Program-made: the position numbers and the translations under genes
Notes under the pieces: generated by a model
Told to the model about the DNA's origin: nothing
Seen by the model: the letters and a program-made list of their open reading frames with translations, nothing else
Database searches by the model: none
In this document: piece by piece, positions 26,996 to 36,840 of the stretch
Layout of the letters: each line of letters begins with the position of its first letter
Numbering within the stretch: the stretch's first letter is position 1
Source of the DNA: Acanthochlamys bracteata
Lineage: Eukaryota > Streptophyta > Magnoliopsida > Pandanales > Velloziaceae
NCBI GenBank assembly: GCA_019914995.1
Contig: CM034133.1
Location: forward strand, 7,830,495 to 7,894,494
DNA length: 64,000 nucleotides
Reading direction: 5' to 3'

Positions 26996-27820
26996 AGGGA
27001 TACATGCATTCATTCTTCTGTAGACACTCCAAGGCACTCCGTTTGCGTGTGCGGCCAGGATTGCATCTCGCACTTGTTAATCTATCTCTTGCGCGCTATC
27101 GGTTTGTTGCATTTTACTTCGTCCGAATTTGTTTTACCAAATCGAAATCTCACAACTTGCACATTACGGTACTGACACATTTACGTATTGTATTCTCTCA
27201 CTTCTTTTTTTCTAAATAATTTCATTAACTCTTAGTTAATCTTATTTAACTTAATTAATTTCATTAATTCTTATTTAACTTAATTCTTTTGTCTTCTTAC
27301 TTCGCAGCTCCCTCTTCGTTCCCGCATCACCTTCCCTCCTCCATCAGCTGTCGACGCTTCACTCAGGGAAGTAGCCACTCAAAGCCGCCGGCAGCCAAAT
27401 CTGAGCCTCTCGACCCGTAGTTCTCTGCAAATAAAAGACCTTCTTAATTTAATCAATTCTCTCTCATTAATAATATTATTAATCTTTTGCTAGTTCCTGT
27501 GTGTTTCACTTTTTAAACTAGTACATATTTTAATTTCTTCAGTTTTTAATCTACCAAGCTTGCTTTCTTCTACGTTCATTATTCCAGTTCCGATTTCATA
27601 TATAGCTTATTTTTTTAAGAAATTAAAGAAACCTAATAAAAAAACAATCTAGATCTTCTCTTCTTCTTCTTCGTGTTTTTAATTGTTCTTCAATATCCAA
27701 TTCCGGTAGTGTACTAGCTAGTGTACTTTTTTTCTTTTATAGGTTTCTTGTTTTAATTTTGAAGCAATATAATGTGATTGTAGATTGATGCGCTATGATT
27801 GATCGTCATATATATCGATC
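26994..27820 (+). repeat. Left terminal inverted repeat (~827 bp)
   Basis: Pairs with 29813-30633 along its whole length, with scattered substitutions and small indels. It contains a GC-richer exon-like block (27308-27431), preceded by TTCGCAG, and ends at the GATC at 27817-27820, after which the two arms diverge abruptly. Confidence 0.9.
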
Positions 27821-27850
27821 TTGTTCTATCTTAAGTTCAGTTATAGTTAT

Positions 27851-27872
27851 TCTCGCGATCCAGTTCGCGAGA
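27851..27872. repeat. Perfect 8-bp stem hairpin TCTCGCGA/TCGCGAGA
   Basis: TCTCGCGA (27851-27858), a 6-nt spacer and TCGCGAGA (27865-27872) form a perfect GC-rich hairpin in the unassigned interior segment just inside the left TIR. No terminator role is implied in a plant genome. Confidence 0.7.
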
Positions 27873-27954
27873 GCAAGAGCAAAACATCTGCAAACGAAAA
27901 AAATGAGATAGAATGCAAAATCACGAACGAAATCCACGCAGAAAATAAATAGTA

Positions 27955-28065
27955 GTTAATTAAGTTAAATTAAATTAATTAAGTTAATAAATAGATTATT
28001 TAAGAGTAATAAGAAAATTAAAGAAAGAAAGGAGAGAGAATACGTAACATTGTCAGAGAAGGACG
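27955..28065 (-). repeat. Partial third copy of TIR sequence inside the element
   Basis: The segment runs from TTAATTAAGTTAAAT-type DNA to GAGAGAATACGTAACATTGTCAG and aligns by eye with 30338-30450 of the right TIR (GAGAGAATACGTAAATATGTCAG) in the same orientation. It ends just before the AHL 3' junction. Confidence 0.65.
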
Positions 28066-28107
28066 GAGTGAGGAAGCAACATTTAAAAAAAAATTTTGAC
28101 CCTCCCG

Positions 28108-29812
28108 ACCCACGGTTCTCTGCAAACGGATTCCCTCCACCGTTCCCACCACTACTAGTCGGTCCACCGCTTTTGTTCCCATTTCCGTTCGTTCCTTGCA
28201 TCGTTCCTGCTGGAGGTTCTTCCTCCTCCAAAGGAAGCCTCTCATAAGCAACGTTGATGAACGAAGTGGCGATAACTATAACTGGACCAAAAGCAATCAG
28301 AACTCCTACGACACTTCCTCCGACAACTTGCCCTTGTCCACCAGCGAGAAAATAGTCAGGCTCGTCGTGCCAGGCGGAGCCAGAGGCGGAAGAAACGATC
28401 CAGACAGCGAAAGAATCTCGAACCTTTCGTGGAGAGTAACAATAGCTCCGGCTGATGCTGGTTAGTAAAGGGTTACATTGGTTACTGTCCCGCTACCGCT
28501 GAGTATGCAAACTCCACGTTGCCTCTGTCGGGCATAAGTCGCTAGGCATTCAAACACATCTCAGCCGCTGCCTCTTTTTGTGCCTTGGGTTGTAGATGTT
28601 GCGAAAGAACGAAACATTCTCTCTATTGCATCTTGGGACTAACCGGCTACCGTTTTTGCCATCTATTACCAGTACTTCCATGGCTATGAGTCTCTCATCA
28701 GAGCCCACGCTAGTGATCCGTCGTTCACCGTAGAGCTACGAGGAGTACCGCCGTTGCAAATCCAAGACCTTCCCTTATTCTACATCATATCCGAAGACGA
28801 TGATTTTTTATATGATATATACCACTTTCAAAGAAGCTCATCTAGGGTTAGACGAGCAGGAGCAAGTTGTTGCAGACCAGAAACTGAAGGTTCTGGTGAA
28901 TACCTTCGAAGCTTTAGAGGCAGACGTCATCACAGCTTTTGAGAAAATGGAGATTGTTCCAATAGGCCCGTCAGTGCCACTGGCTTTTCTTCATGGTTTA
29001 GAAACAACCGACAATTCAGAAGCATATTTGATCAAAGTAGTCGAGAAGCATTACATGGACTGGTTGAACTCAAATCAAGATGGTTCAGTGATTTGCGTTT
29101 CATTTGGAAGCTATGCTGTGTTGAAACAAAACCAGTTAGAAGAGATATCATGAGCGCTAGTGGACAGCGGCCGGCCGTACTTGTGGGTACTGAGAAGCAA
29201 TAACAAATTTGAAGGACTGTAGCTTGTGGAATCAGAACAAGGGTTGAGTGTTGAGTGGTGTTCTCAGGGTAAAGGTGTTATCGCATAAAGCAGTCGACTA
29301 TTTCGTCACGCATTGCGAGTGGAACTTGATGCTTGAGAGCATTTCGTGCGGAACTCCGACAGTATCCGCCCCGTTATGGACAGACCAGATAACGAATGCA
29401 AGATTGGCAGAGAGTTTCTAGGAACTGGAGTGAAGGCGAAAGCGAACGACGGAGGTGTCGTAGAGGCGGCGGAGCTATGACAGTGCTTGAATGTAGTAAT
29501 GGCCGACTTCGAGAATATGTGCCCGAAGAGTGTTCGTACTTTCACGGGTAATTATCACTGGTGGTTTTGGTTTGTCCTTAGAGGCCGGCGGACAGCCACG
29601 GGGACACCGAGCAACCATATCGACAGGACCAGCTCCGTCAACTGTGTTAGTGGGACCGATGCCGCGCTCGAAAGAGTTATCGTTGTTTTCAGGACCGTCA
29701 TCGGAGTCCGCTGCAGCAGAAGAGTGGTGAGCTTGCTGGAGATGAGGTCTGGACGGTGGTGGTGAAGCTGGTGGTGGATGAAATGCGTTGTTCCGAGACC
29801 TAAACCCGCCAT
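28108..29812 (-). pseudogene. Captured AHL (AT-hook motif nuclear-localized) gene copy, split by a UGT fragment
   Basis: AHL proteins are plant nuclear DNA-binding proteins with an AT-hook and a PPC/DUF296 domain. The minus strand from ATG at 29812 encodes MAGLGLGTTHFIHHQ, an acidic SDDGPENND stretch, then KPKPPVIITRES and NTLRAHILEVG up to about 29503. Homology stops there and resumes at about 28577 with [43 protein letters not shown], the [15 protein letters not shown]-like region (blurred by a frame change) and [12 protein letters not shown], ending at NPFAEN near 28108. Between the two halves sits a UGT fragment in the opposite orientation. Frame changes and stops are present (one before DVFEC), and the AT-hook core, usually RGRPPGSK, reads RGCPPASK. 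It cannot make a working AHL protein. Type I AHL, intronless like that clade. Confidence 0.85.
28578..29504 (+). pseudogene. Captured UDP-glycosyltransferase (UGT75-like) fragment
   Basis: Plus-strand remains of a family-1 glycosyltransferase (transfers UDP-sugar to small molecules), lacking roughly the first 110 residues and the last few tens. Recognisable in order: PWVVDVAKERNI, YYQYFHGYESLIRAHASDPS, PPLQIQDLP, LKVLVNTFEALEADVI, IVPIGPSVPLAFLHG, WLNSNQDGSVICVSFGSYAV, and the PSPG donor-binding box with VEWCSQ, VDYFVTHCEWN, LESISCGTP and WTDQITNA, then GVKAKANDGGVV. The combination is typical of UGT75. At least four in-frame stops (for example after LEEIS) and two frame changes interrupt it, and the PSPG HCGWN reads HCEWN. 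Non-functional. It sits precisely inside the AHL copy, antisense to it. Confidence 0.85.
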
Positions 29813-30633
29813 GATCAATATATATGACGATCAATCACAGCGCATCAATCGACAATCACATTATATTGCTTCAAAATTAAAACAAGAAACTTATAAAAAG
29901 AAAAGAAGTACACTAGCTAATACACTACTGAAATTGGATATTGAAGAACAATTAAAAACACGAAGAAGAAGAAGAGAAGATCTAGATTGTTCTTTTATTA
30001 GGTTTCTTTAATTTCTTGAAAAAAATAAGCTATATATGAAACCGGAGCTGGGATAATGAACGCAGAAGAAAGCAAGCTTGGTAGATTAAAAATGGGAGAA
30101 ATTAAAATATGTACTAGTTTAAAAAATGAAACACACAGGAACTAGTAAAAAATTAATAATATTATTAATAGGAGAGAATTGATTAAATTAAGGTTTTTTC
30201 TTTGCAGAGAACTACGGGTCGAGAGGCTTAGATTCGACTGCCGGCGGCTTTGAGTGGCTGCTTCCCTGAATGAAGCATCGGCAGCTGATGGAGGAGGAAA
30301 GATGATGCGGGAACGAAGAGGGAAGCTGCGAAATAAGAACACAAAAGAATTAAGTTAAATAAGAATTAATGAAATTAATTAAGTTAAATAAGATTAACTA
30401 AGAGTTAATGAAATTGTTTAGAAAAAAAGAAGTGAGAGAATACGTAAATATGTCAGTACCGTAATGTGCGAGTTGTGAAATTTCGGTTTGATAAAATAAA
30501 TTTGGACGAAGTAAAATGCAACAAATCGATAGCATGCAAGAGATAGATTAACAAGTGCAAGATGCAATCCTGACCGCACACGCAACGGAGTGCCTTGGAG
30601 TGTCTACAGGGAAGGAAGTGCATGTATCCCTCC
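29813..30633 (-). repeat. Right terminal inverted repeat (~821 bp)
   Basis: Inverted counterpart of 26994-27820. Its inner edge (29813) directly abuts the ATG of the captured AHL copy (29810-29812 on the minus strand). The exon-like block lies at about 30203-30330. Confidence 0.9.
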
Positions 30634-30639
30634 ATATAT

Positions 30640-30810
30640 ATATATAACCACTCCAACTTTTATATATATTTCAGTATATTCTACGGCCGTTTGTGACCGT
30701 ATAGATCTCCGAATTCAATCTCTATTATGAAGAACTATAAGTCAGTAATATCTAATAAAATTTCATCTCAATCGGATTATGAATCGATCTTCATCCGATC
30801 ATATTTTACT
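30640..30810. mobile_element. Arm of a second TIR element family flanking the capture element
   Basis: Begins CCACTCCAACTTTTATATAT and continues with TATAGATCTCC, CAATCTCTATTATGAAGAAC, GTCAGTAATAT and AAATTTCATCTCAATCGGAT. The same order of motifs occurs in the arms of the element at 43070-43460 and in a diverged copy at about 40430-40620. Confidence 0.45.
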
Positions 30811-31300
30811 ATTTATATATAATGAGAGAATGGGAGAGAGAAAGAATGAAAGTAGCGCCGCGAAAAGTCTAAAGCATTGAGAAGGAATATCGCATCACTC
30901 GTTCAAGAAGCGGAGGGAAGAGAGGAAGAAGAAAAGAAAAGAGAGAAGGAATTGAAACAGCAGTGTGAAGACGCCGAAAAGGCGAGGGAGTTCGCTCACT
31001 GTGATGGTGAAGAGAAAAGAAGGAAAATAAAGCTATAGAGATCCTATATGGAGTGCGAATTGATAGCGCTATTTTCTGCATCTATCGCCTAAGTGTTTGT
31101 AATATTTTTTTATTTGAATCATCACATCAGCGATCGAACGGTTCAGATTTGATGTGTGCGAACGTGCACGGTACAATGATGTACGCATGTGTCGTAAATC
31201 AATATGTAATTATTATTTTTTAGCTAAAACATTAATCTATTATTAAAAATTTGTTAAAAGTTTTTTTAAATATATTATTGTAAGCATTTCCACACATTCT
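30810..31300. other. Purine-rich unassigned DNA upstream of the PPR gene
   Basis: A GA-rich block (30830-31035; many GAGAGAA and GAAGAAGAA runs) is followed by mixed sequence. I see no gene. It may belong to the element whose arm starts at 30640. Confidence 0.3.
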
Positions 31301-31356
31301 TAAAATAAAAATCCCAGCCTAACGATGATTGGACCTAACCCGCAAATAGAAGGCCA

Positions 31357-31362
31357 GGCCCA
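31357..31362. promoter_or_regulatory. Site II (GGCCCA) element upstream of the PPR gene
   Basis: GGCCCATAAT at 31357-31366 is a site II motif (TGGGCC on the other strand), about 390 bp upstream of the PPR start codon. Such motifs are enriched in promoters of plant genes for organelle and ribosome function. Confidence 0.4.
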
Positions 31363-31752
31363 TAATCATATGCTTTGCACTACAATGGACCAAACCTGCG
31401 ACATTAAGAATTTTTTTCTTTTTATCTGTATAATTTATATTTTATATGAAAAATTAGTTTTGATTCATTATTATTATATAAAATGTAAAATTCACTTTTG
31501 AATTATTTTTTTAGAAAAATTAAAAAAATTTAAATTACTTTGAATGATACTATTATATTAAAATTACTTCCTAATAATTTATTCCAATAATCTACTTTCA
31601 GTCCAAAAGAATAAATACTAAAATGAACCGGTTCTAACCAATCAAATTTCAAACCTAGAAAGCGGACCGAACCAAATTCGATCGGCTTCGTTTTTACTAA
31701 GATCTCTGAAGCTGAGCGAAAACGAAAACAATCAAACAGAGAAACAGCTTCA

Positions 31753-33548
31753 ATGCGTGCGGCGGCGCGCAACACAGCCGCCGTTATAGCCGCCATTGCT
31801 TCTAGAACGTTTCCATCGCCAATCCTGCACCGCCGACAACGTTTTGCTTCTTCCCACGCAATCTTGAGTCCTTCAGTTTCTCTCTGCCGCTGTTTTTGCT
31901 CAGACAACTTGTCAGAGCTCCGGGAACGAATCCAACTTCTCACTGAGAAACAAACATCGACTGCTCTCGGTAACGAATCCTCGGGCGATTCGCTTCCTTC
32001 TTATATCTCTGATCTCGCCGATAGTCTTCTCGCTGCCGCGGGTAATCCCTTGCCCATTCTCAATTCTTCACCTGCTGCCGCTCAACTTCTACGTCACCAT
32101 CATTCGCTTCTTCACCTTCTTTCACGCCTCTATTCTAACCCTCTCCTCGCTCTCCAGGTTAAAAATTTTAGCTTTTCTAATTAAAGCCTTTTCGTTCCGC
32201 ATTTTTTGTATTGGTTAGAACTGTATAGCATGTAGTCTTAGTTAAAAAATCTATATTTTGTTATTAAATTTTGTTTTTTGAAATTTCTTTTTATTGGTTA
32301 GAACTGTATAGCATGTAGTTCTACTTGAACATTTTCTCTTTTTTTGTTTTTTTTTGTTGAGTGGATTAATTGAATACTCTATGGTTTTAGTTTAAAAAAG
32401 GTGTTTTTTTGGTACTGGATTAGGTGTTTGAATGGAGAAGGAAGCAGGGGGAAGTGGGAGTGGCAATACAACCAGAGGAGTATGCAAAGGCAATTGCGCT
32501 TGCGGGACGCACCAAGGACAATGACCTAGCTGAAGATATACTTTCTGCAGCTAGAGCTGCTAGGGCATGCAGTACAAGTGCATACAATGCTCTCATGGCT
32601 GCTTACATTGTAAATGGGCATACCCGTAAGGCTCTTAATACATTTGAGGAGCTGAAGCGTGATGCAGCTTGCAAGCCAACTATCTTTACCTACAACATAC
32701 TCCTTTCGGCGTTCGGCAGATCCATGCTGGTTGATAAAGTTGAGGAAGTTCTGCTTGCCATCCAACAAGCTGGTTTGATACCGGATTTGAGCACTTACAA
32801 TACTGTTATTTCAGCTTATGTCACTGGGTGGATGTGGGACAAAATGGAACAAGTTTTCCAACAGATGGAGGAGAGTGGGGTTATGGCAGATCTGCGTACA
32901 CATCTTTTGATGCTTCGGGGCTATGCTCATTCCAACAATCTTGAGATGATGGAGAAGACTTACGATAAAATTAGAGAACATGTTATTAACTATGATGCTC
33001 CATTGATTCGTGCCATGATTTGTGCCTACTGTAGGGCTTCTGATCCCGAGCGAGTAGGAAAAGTTGAGGAGCTTGTCAAGCTTATACCAGAAAATGATTA
33101 CCGACCATGGCTCAATGTGCTTCTAATACGTCTTTATGCACAGGAAGGCTTGCTTGAAGCAATGGAGCGACTGATATCTGAGGCAATGCAAAGGAACACG
33201 ACTGTAACAACAACTGGTGTGATGCGGTCTATTATATCAGGCTACTTCCGCTACAATGCTGTAGATCGGCTAGCTGGATTTATTAGACAAGCAGAGGATG
33301 CTGGATGGAGACTTTGTCGGTCCCTTTATCATTGTAAAATGGTGATGTATGGTCAGCAGAACAGGCTACAAGAGATGCATAGTGTTCTTGATGAAATGGG
33401 GAGCTATCACTTTTTCCCTACCAGGAAGACATTCTTGATCATGTACAAGGCATATGACAATATTGGCAGGACATGTGAAGCACAGACCATTTTGGGGATG
33501 ATGTGGAAGCATGGTTGTGGCAATTCTCATGATGCCTCTCTTCTGTAG
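31753..33548 (+). CDS. P-class pentatricopeptide repeat protein (At2g30780-like), organelle-targeted
   Basis: Two exons, 31753-32157 and 32424-33548, joined in phase 0 across a 266-bp GT-AG intron (CTCCAG|GTTAAA ... GGATTAG|GTGTTT), give 509 residues. The N-terminus (MRAAARNTAAVIAAIASRTF, then HRRQRF and SLCRCFCS) is rich in Ala, Arg and Ser and lacks acids, as in a mitochondrial or plastid transit peptide. PPR-type helical hairpins run from about residue 185 to 490, for example TSAYNALMAAYIVNG, TIFTYNILLSAFGRS, DLSTYNTVISAYVTG and TRKTFLIMYKAYDN. No E, DYW or SMR domain follows, so it is P-class. These proteins bind organellar RNA and affect its stability, splicing or translation; this protein's RNA target is not known. 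Closest remembered relative is the Arabidopsis At2g30780 product. No break seen. Confidence 0.92.
32209..32321 (+). repeat. Duplicated 27-bp block within the PPR intron
   Basis: ATTGGTTAGAACTGTATAGC plus ATGTAGT occurs at about 32209-32235 and again at about 32294-32320, 85 bp apart, in the single intron of the PPR gene. Confidence 0.75.
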
Positions 33549-36500
33549 CATAAACTGCAAAGTTAACATTGGTTTACATATGCTGCCACCAGCAAGATCT
33601 TGCATTTTATTGCTTTGCATAGGTGAGATCCTATATCATGCCATTTCTTCATTTAATTGTATCATTTCGGTAGCACTTCTAATTTCCAGTATAAAATTTG
33701 TGCCAAAACAAATGCTTTTTGGTTTTTTACTATGTGCTCCATTGCAGTTTTACTTGTGGCAATAACCTAAGTGATGCATTTTCCTATCTTGTTTATGATT
33801 TGTCTTCTTTATATGTTAAGAACATTAAAAGTAGTCAATGCTCACAAGAACTTCTTAAAATTGGTAATATAATATGAATAGCAATTTGCAATATAGAATG
33901 ACAAGGATAATGCATGGGCGTACATGTAAGCAGAAAATTGTAGAGGACTTGAAAGTTAAGGAACTTTGGTTTTGTGAATTTAATAGTTTCAGAGTGGATT
34001 AAGTGAGACTGCCACTAAATTTCTAGGACCCTCTTATGTACTTCAGCTTAGTAGTAAAGATCCACACATGCGAATGCACTCAGTATAAATTAGCTGAGGC
34101 CATTAAGGAGAGCTTTGAGCTTGCTTTCAGTCCTGTATGGACTTTTGCTTCTATTTTCACTTAACTAGCCACTATTATTTTAGAAGTGTGGTGTCTATCT
34201 ACAAAAATCGCCGTACAACTAAAGCCAGAATGGATCACTGAGCTCAATCCAAGCTTCAGTCAAGGCCATATAAATATTTTAATAGAATGGAAACGTTTTT
34301 AGGGTTATAGTTTCTTCAAGTTCAAAGTAGAGCAATAATGAGGAAGGAGCTAGCAGAGCAACTTCTGTTCTCATGCCTCCATAAGAGGGATCCTAGCAAC
34401 TTTGCCAGAGTAGGAGCAAAAAAGTTAGGAGATTTCAAGAAACTGTAAATTATAGGCAAACAAAGTTTTTAGTTATTTATGTGCAAGGTTATGTGATGCT
34501 GCTATGGAGACTTTATTGTTCTCAGGATAAATTGTGCAATAATGAGTAATCCTCTTTATGACTTCCAAAAGCTTTCACATGGCTCAATTGCCTTGGCAAC
34601 CTCTTTGATACTCTTATGTTTTATCATTTTGGAAAATCAGGCTTTATCGGTTTCCGACAGACTTGATTAACTCTACTTTTTCAAACAGGATTCGTGGACT
34701 CCAGAAGCATCAGTGATGAGAACAATAATTTAGCATATTTGCACATTTAAAGAGAAAGACATCTCTCAGGAAAGGTGGTAGGATGCTTGTGAGTTTTGTG
34801 GTGGCTTTTGGTTTAGGATCTTGTAGCACTGCCCTGTTGATCTTGTCGTTAAAGTATAAAGCTAAGAGTCATAGTCCATTTATCTTTTATATTTTTGTAC
34901 ATTCTTGAGGTAGATTTTTCAAGGGAAATAGAGAGTAAGTGTTCCTGGATGCAAGGCAACTTGCAAGCAACTTTTTGCAACCTATCCATAGCTTGATCAT
35001 CTTTGATGACTCAATGACATTATTTGGAGAAATGACGGTCACGCCACCAACCATTTTGATGACAACGAAATTGCTTTTGTAAGGTGGTGCTTACTTGAAA
35101 TAGCATACCAATTTGAGAGAGTAGGGCATGATATCGGTTGTTTAATAGAAATTTTGTTGTTTGGATGAATACTTAGACATATAGAATACCCACATGGTAG
35201 ATATGTTCATTTTGTAAGTTCTACATCTAAAGCCTGCATTTGGCTCATTCAAGTTAGCGGCCGGCCGGCATCGCGAGTTGAATTTTATAAGCGTTTGGAG
35301 CTTCAAATTTGCTTCTGACTGTAGTTTTTTTTAGTCTCTCTATTTGTAGCGAATCAAGGATAAAAAGACAAGTTATGACGTATACTTTTTCAATCAGCGT
35401 TGAAATACCTAAAGTTCTTTGGTAAGCAGACTGGAGTTTCTGTGCATGTAATTGCTTGGAAGTAATACTAACTATCTTTTTTTAGAGGGAGGCATCCTTT
35501 TTCATCTTTCCTGAGGCATTGTATAAAGAGAATCTGTACCTTTGTATCATTTGGAGCCACTGGCCATGTATTTTGTGACTGGTTTGTAAATCCAAATTTG
35601 TTGTAAGCTTTTGTTTGCTCTGCTTCTCGCAAAGCCTCATCCGTTACGAGCATATTTTAAATCAGATGGTTCAATCATAGAATTCTACTATTGTTCTCTA
35701 AGTACTGTTTTATATATATTATAATGTTGATGAAGTTCTGAAAGTTCAAACTCCTGAATGCCTTATGTGATTTCTTTGAGCAGCTCTAACGGAGATATGG
35801 TGGCAGTCATGCAACACAACAGGGAGCAAGCAAGAGAACTTTGATACTTACTGATAAGCTCAAGCCCAACAGCAGGTGACATTTCCTATTCTTTCCTGGG
35901 TATTATTTGGAACTGATCCAAAGTTACTGCTGTTCTTGTTGTTGTCTGTGTTGTTGTTACTTGAACTGAAGGAAACAGCAAAAAAGAGAAGGTTTTAAAT
36001 GGCAATAACTTTCTTTGCTGTAGTAAACTAGTTAATAAGGGAGGGGGATTGAAGCTTTCATTTTCAGGAATCTGGGCAAGTTTGAAACCTTTATTGTAAA
36101 GATAATGAATAGTGAATGATAATGTCAGAGCAAAATCTTGTGAAGATCTTAGTTTGGTAAGGACAAAGCAGAGGCATCTGCACTACATTTTGGCAGTTTT
36201 ATTAGGTCATTCATTATAGTGGTACAGTTATCAGGGACCAATTATATGTTTTAGCTATACATCTGTTGACATTTCTTACACAAAATGAATGTGGACTGTT
36301 GCTTTAAAACCCTTCGTTTAGGGTCGTTCTATTGGGGGCTGGTAGGGAAAATAGAGGGTATCCTGAAGTTGAAAGCATTTGCCAAGTCTAATAATTTCTC
36401 TAGATGTCTATAAAGTATGAACAATCTTCAAAGGAAATAAGCAGGAGGTGTTCTTATAAAATTCAACAGTTGATATTTGTAGATGAAGCAGGGTCCAAAG

Positions 36501-36840
36501 TAGGCTGCCAAAGCCAATAGGCATTATGATCATCTATCAATGGTTAAGCAGGAAAAAAGTTTTCATAACAAAGAAACATGTTTACTTCCCTCAAAAGTGA
36601 CTTCCTTTTTAAAAAAATCACGTTATGTTGACTTCCTAGTCACATATTGAAACTTCGTGTTCTTGTTTTGGTGGGATGAGTTCACCACAAACTTTAAAAA
36701 ACACTAAACATTTAAGTTGTAAATGGAAAGAGTGCATGGTAAGTAAAAAGTTAGTTAGAATACTGTTGGGAACTAAGATTGAGACTCAGGATAACTCTTG
36801 AGGGGAAAAAATTAAAAAAAGCAAGCAAACTTATGTGTTT
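33549..36840. other. Region downstream of the PPR gene, no coding gene recognised
   Basis: The base composition is more balanced than in the AT-rich DNA to its right, and there are few obvious repeats, so part may be the PPR 3' UTR or non-coding transcript. A 61-residue minus-strand ORF (35468-35653, starts MLVTDEALREAEQ) has a donor-like AAAG|GTACAG inside it but no recognised homology. A GC-rich GCGGCCGGCCGG occurs at about 35258-35269. Confidence 0.4.

Larger units (their letters stand above)
26994..30633. mobile_element. Non-autonomous long-TIR DNA transposon carrying captured AHL and UGT75 gene fragments (Pack-MULE-like)
   Basis: The 3,640-bp element is bounded by two inverted repeats of about 820-830 bp (26994-27820 and 29813-30633), which I judge by eye to be over 90% identical. 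Both start GGAGGGATACATGCA, then share GTAGACACTCCAAGGCACTC, long TTAACTTAATT-rich parts and a CTTCTTCTTCTTCGTG tract. The interior carries a degenerate AHL gene on the minus strand, split by a UGT75-like fragment on the plus strand, plus a partial third copy of TIR sequence. No transposase is present. Long TIRs and captured host exons fit Mutator-like Pack-MULEs, but the expected 9-bp target duplication cannot be seen because the flanks are TA repeats, so the superfamily is an inference. Confidence 0.75.

Noticed and set aside
28754-29153. UGT-like ORFs of 62 and 117 residues as possible small glycosyltransferase genes
   Set aside because: They are pieces of one UGT75-like fragment lacking its N-terminus and interrupted by several stops and frame changes.
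29475-29834. 119-residue ORF that reads like an AHL protein with an AT-hook region
   Set aside because: Its AHL-like part ends at the UGT junction, the true AHL start is in another frame, and the AT-hook core is altered. It is part of a degraded transposon-borne copy, not a working gene.
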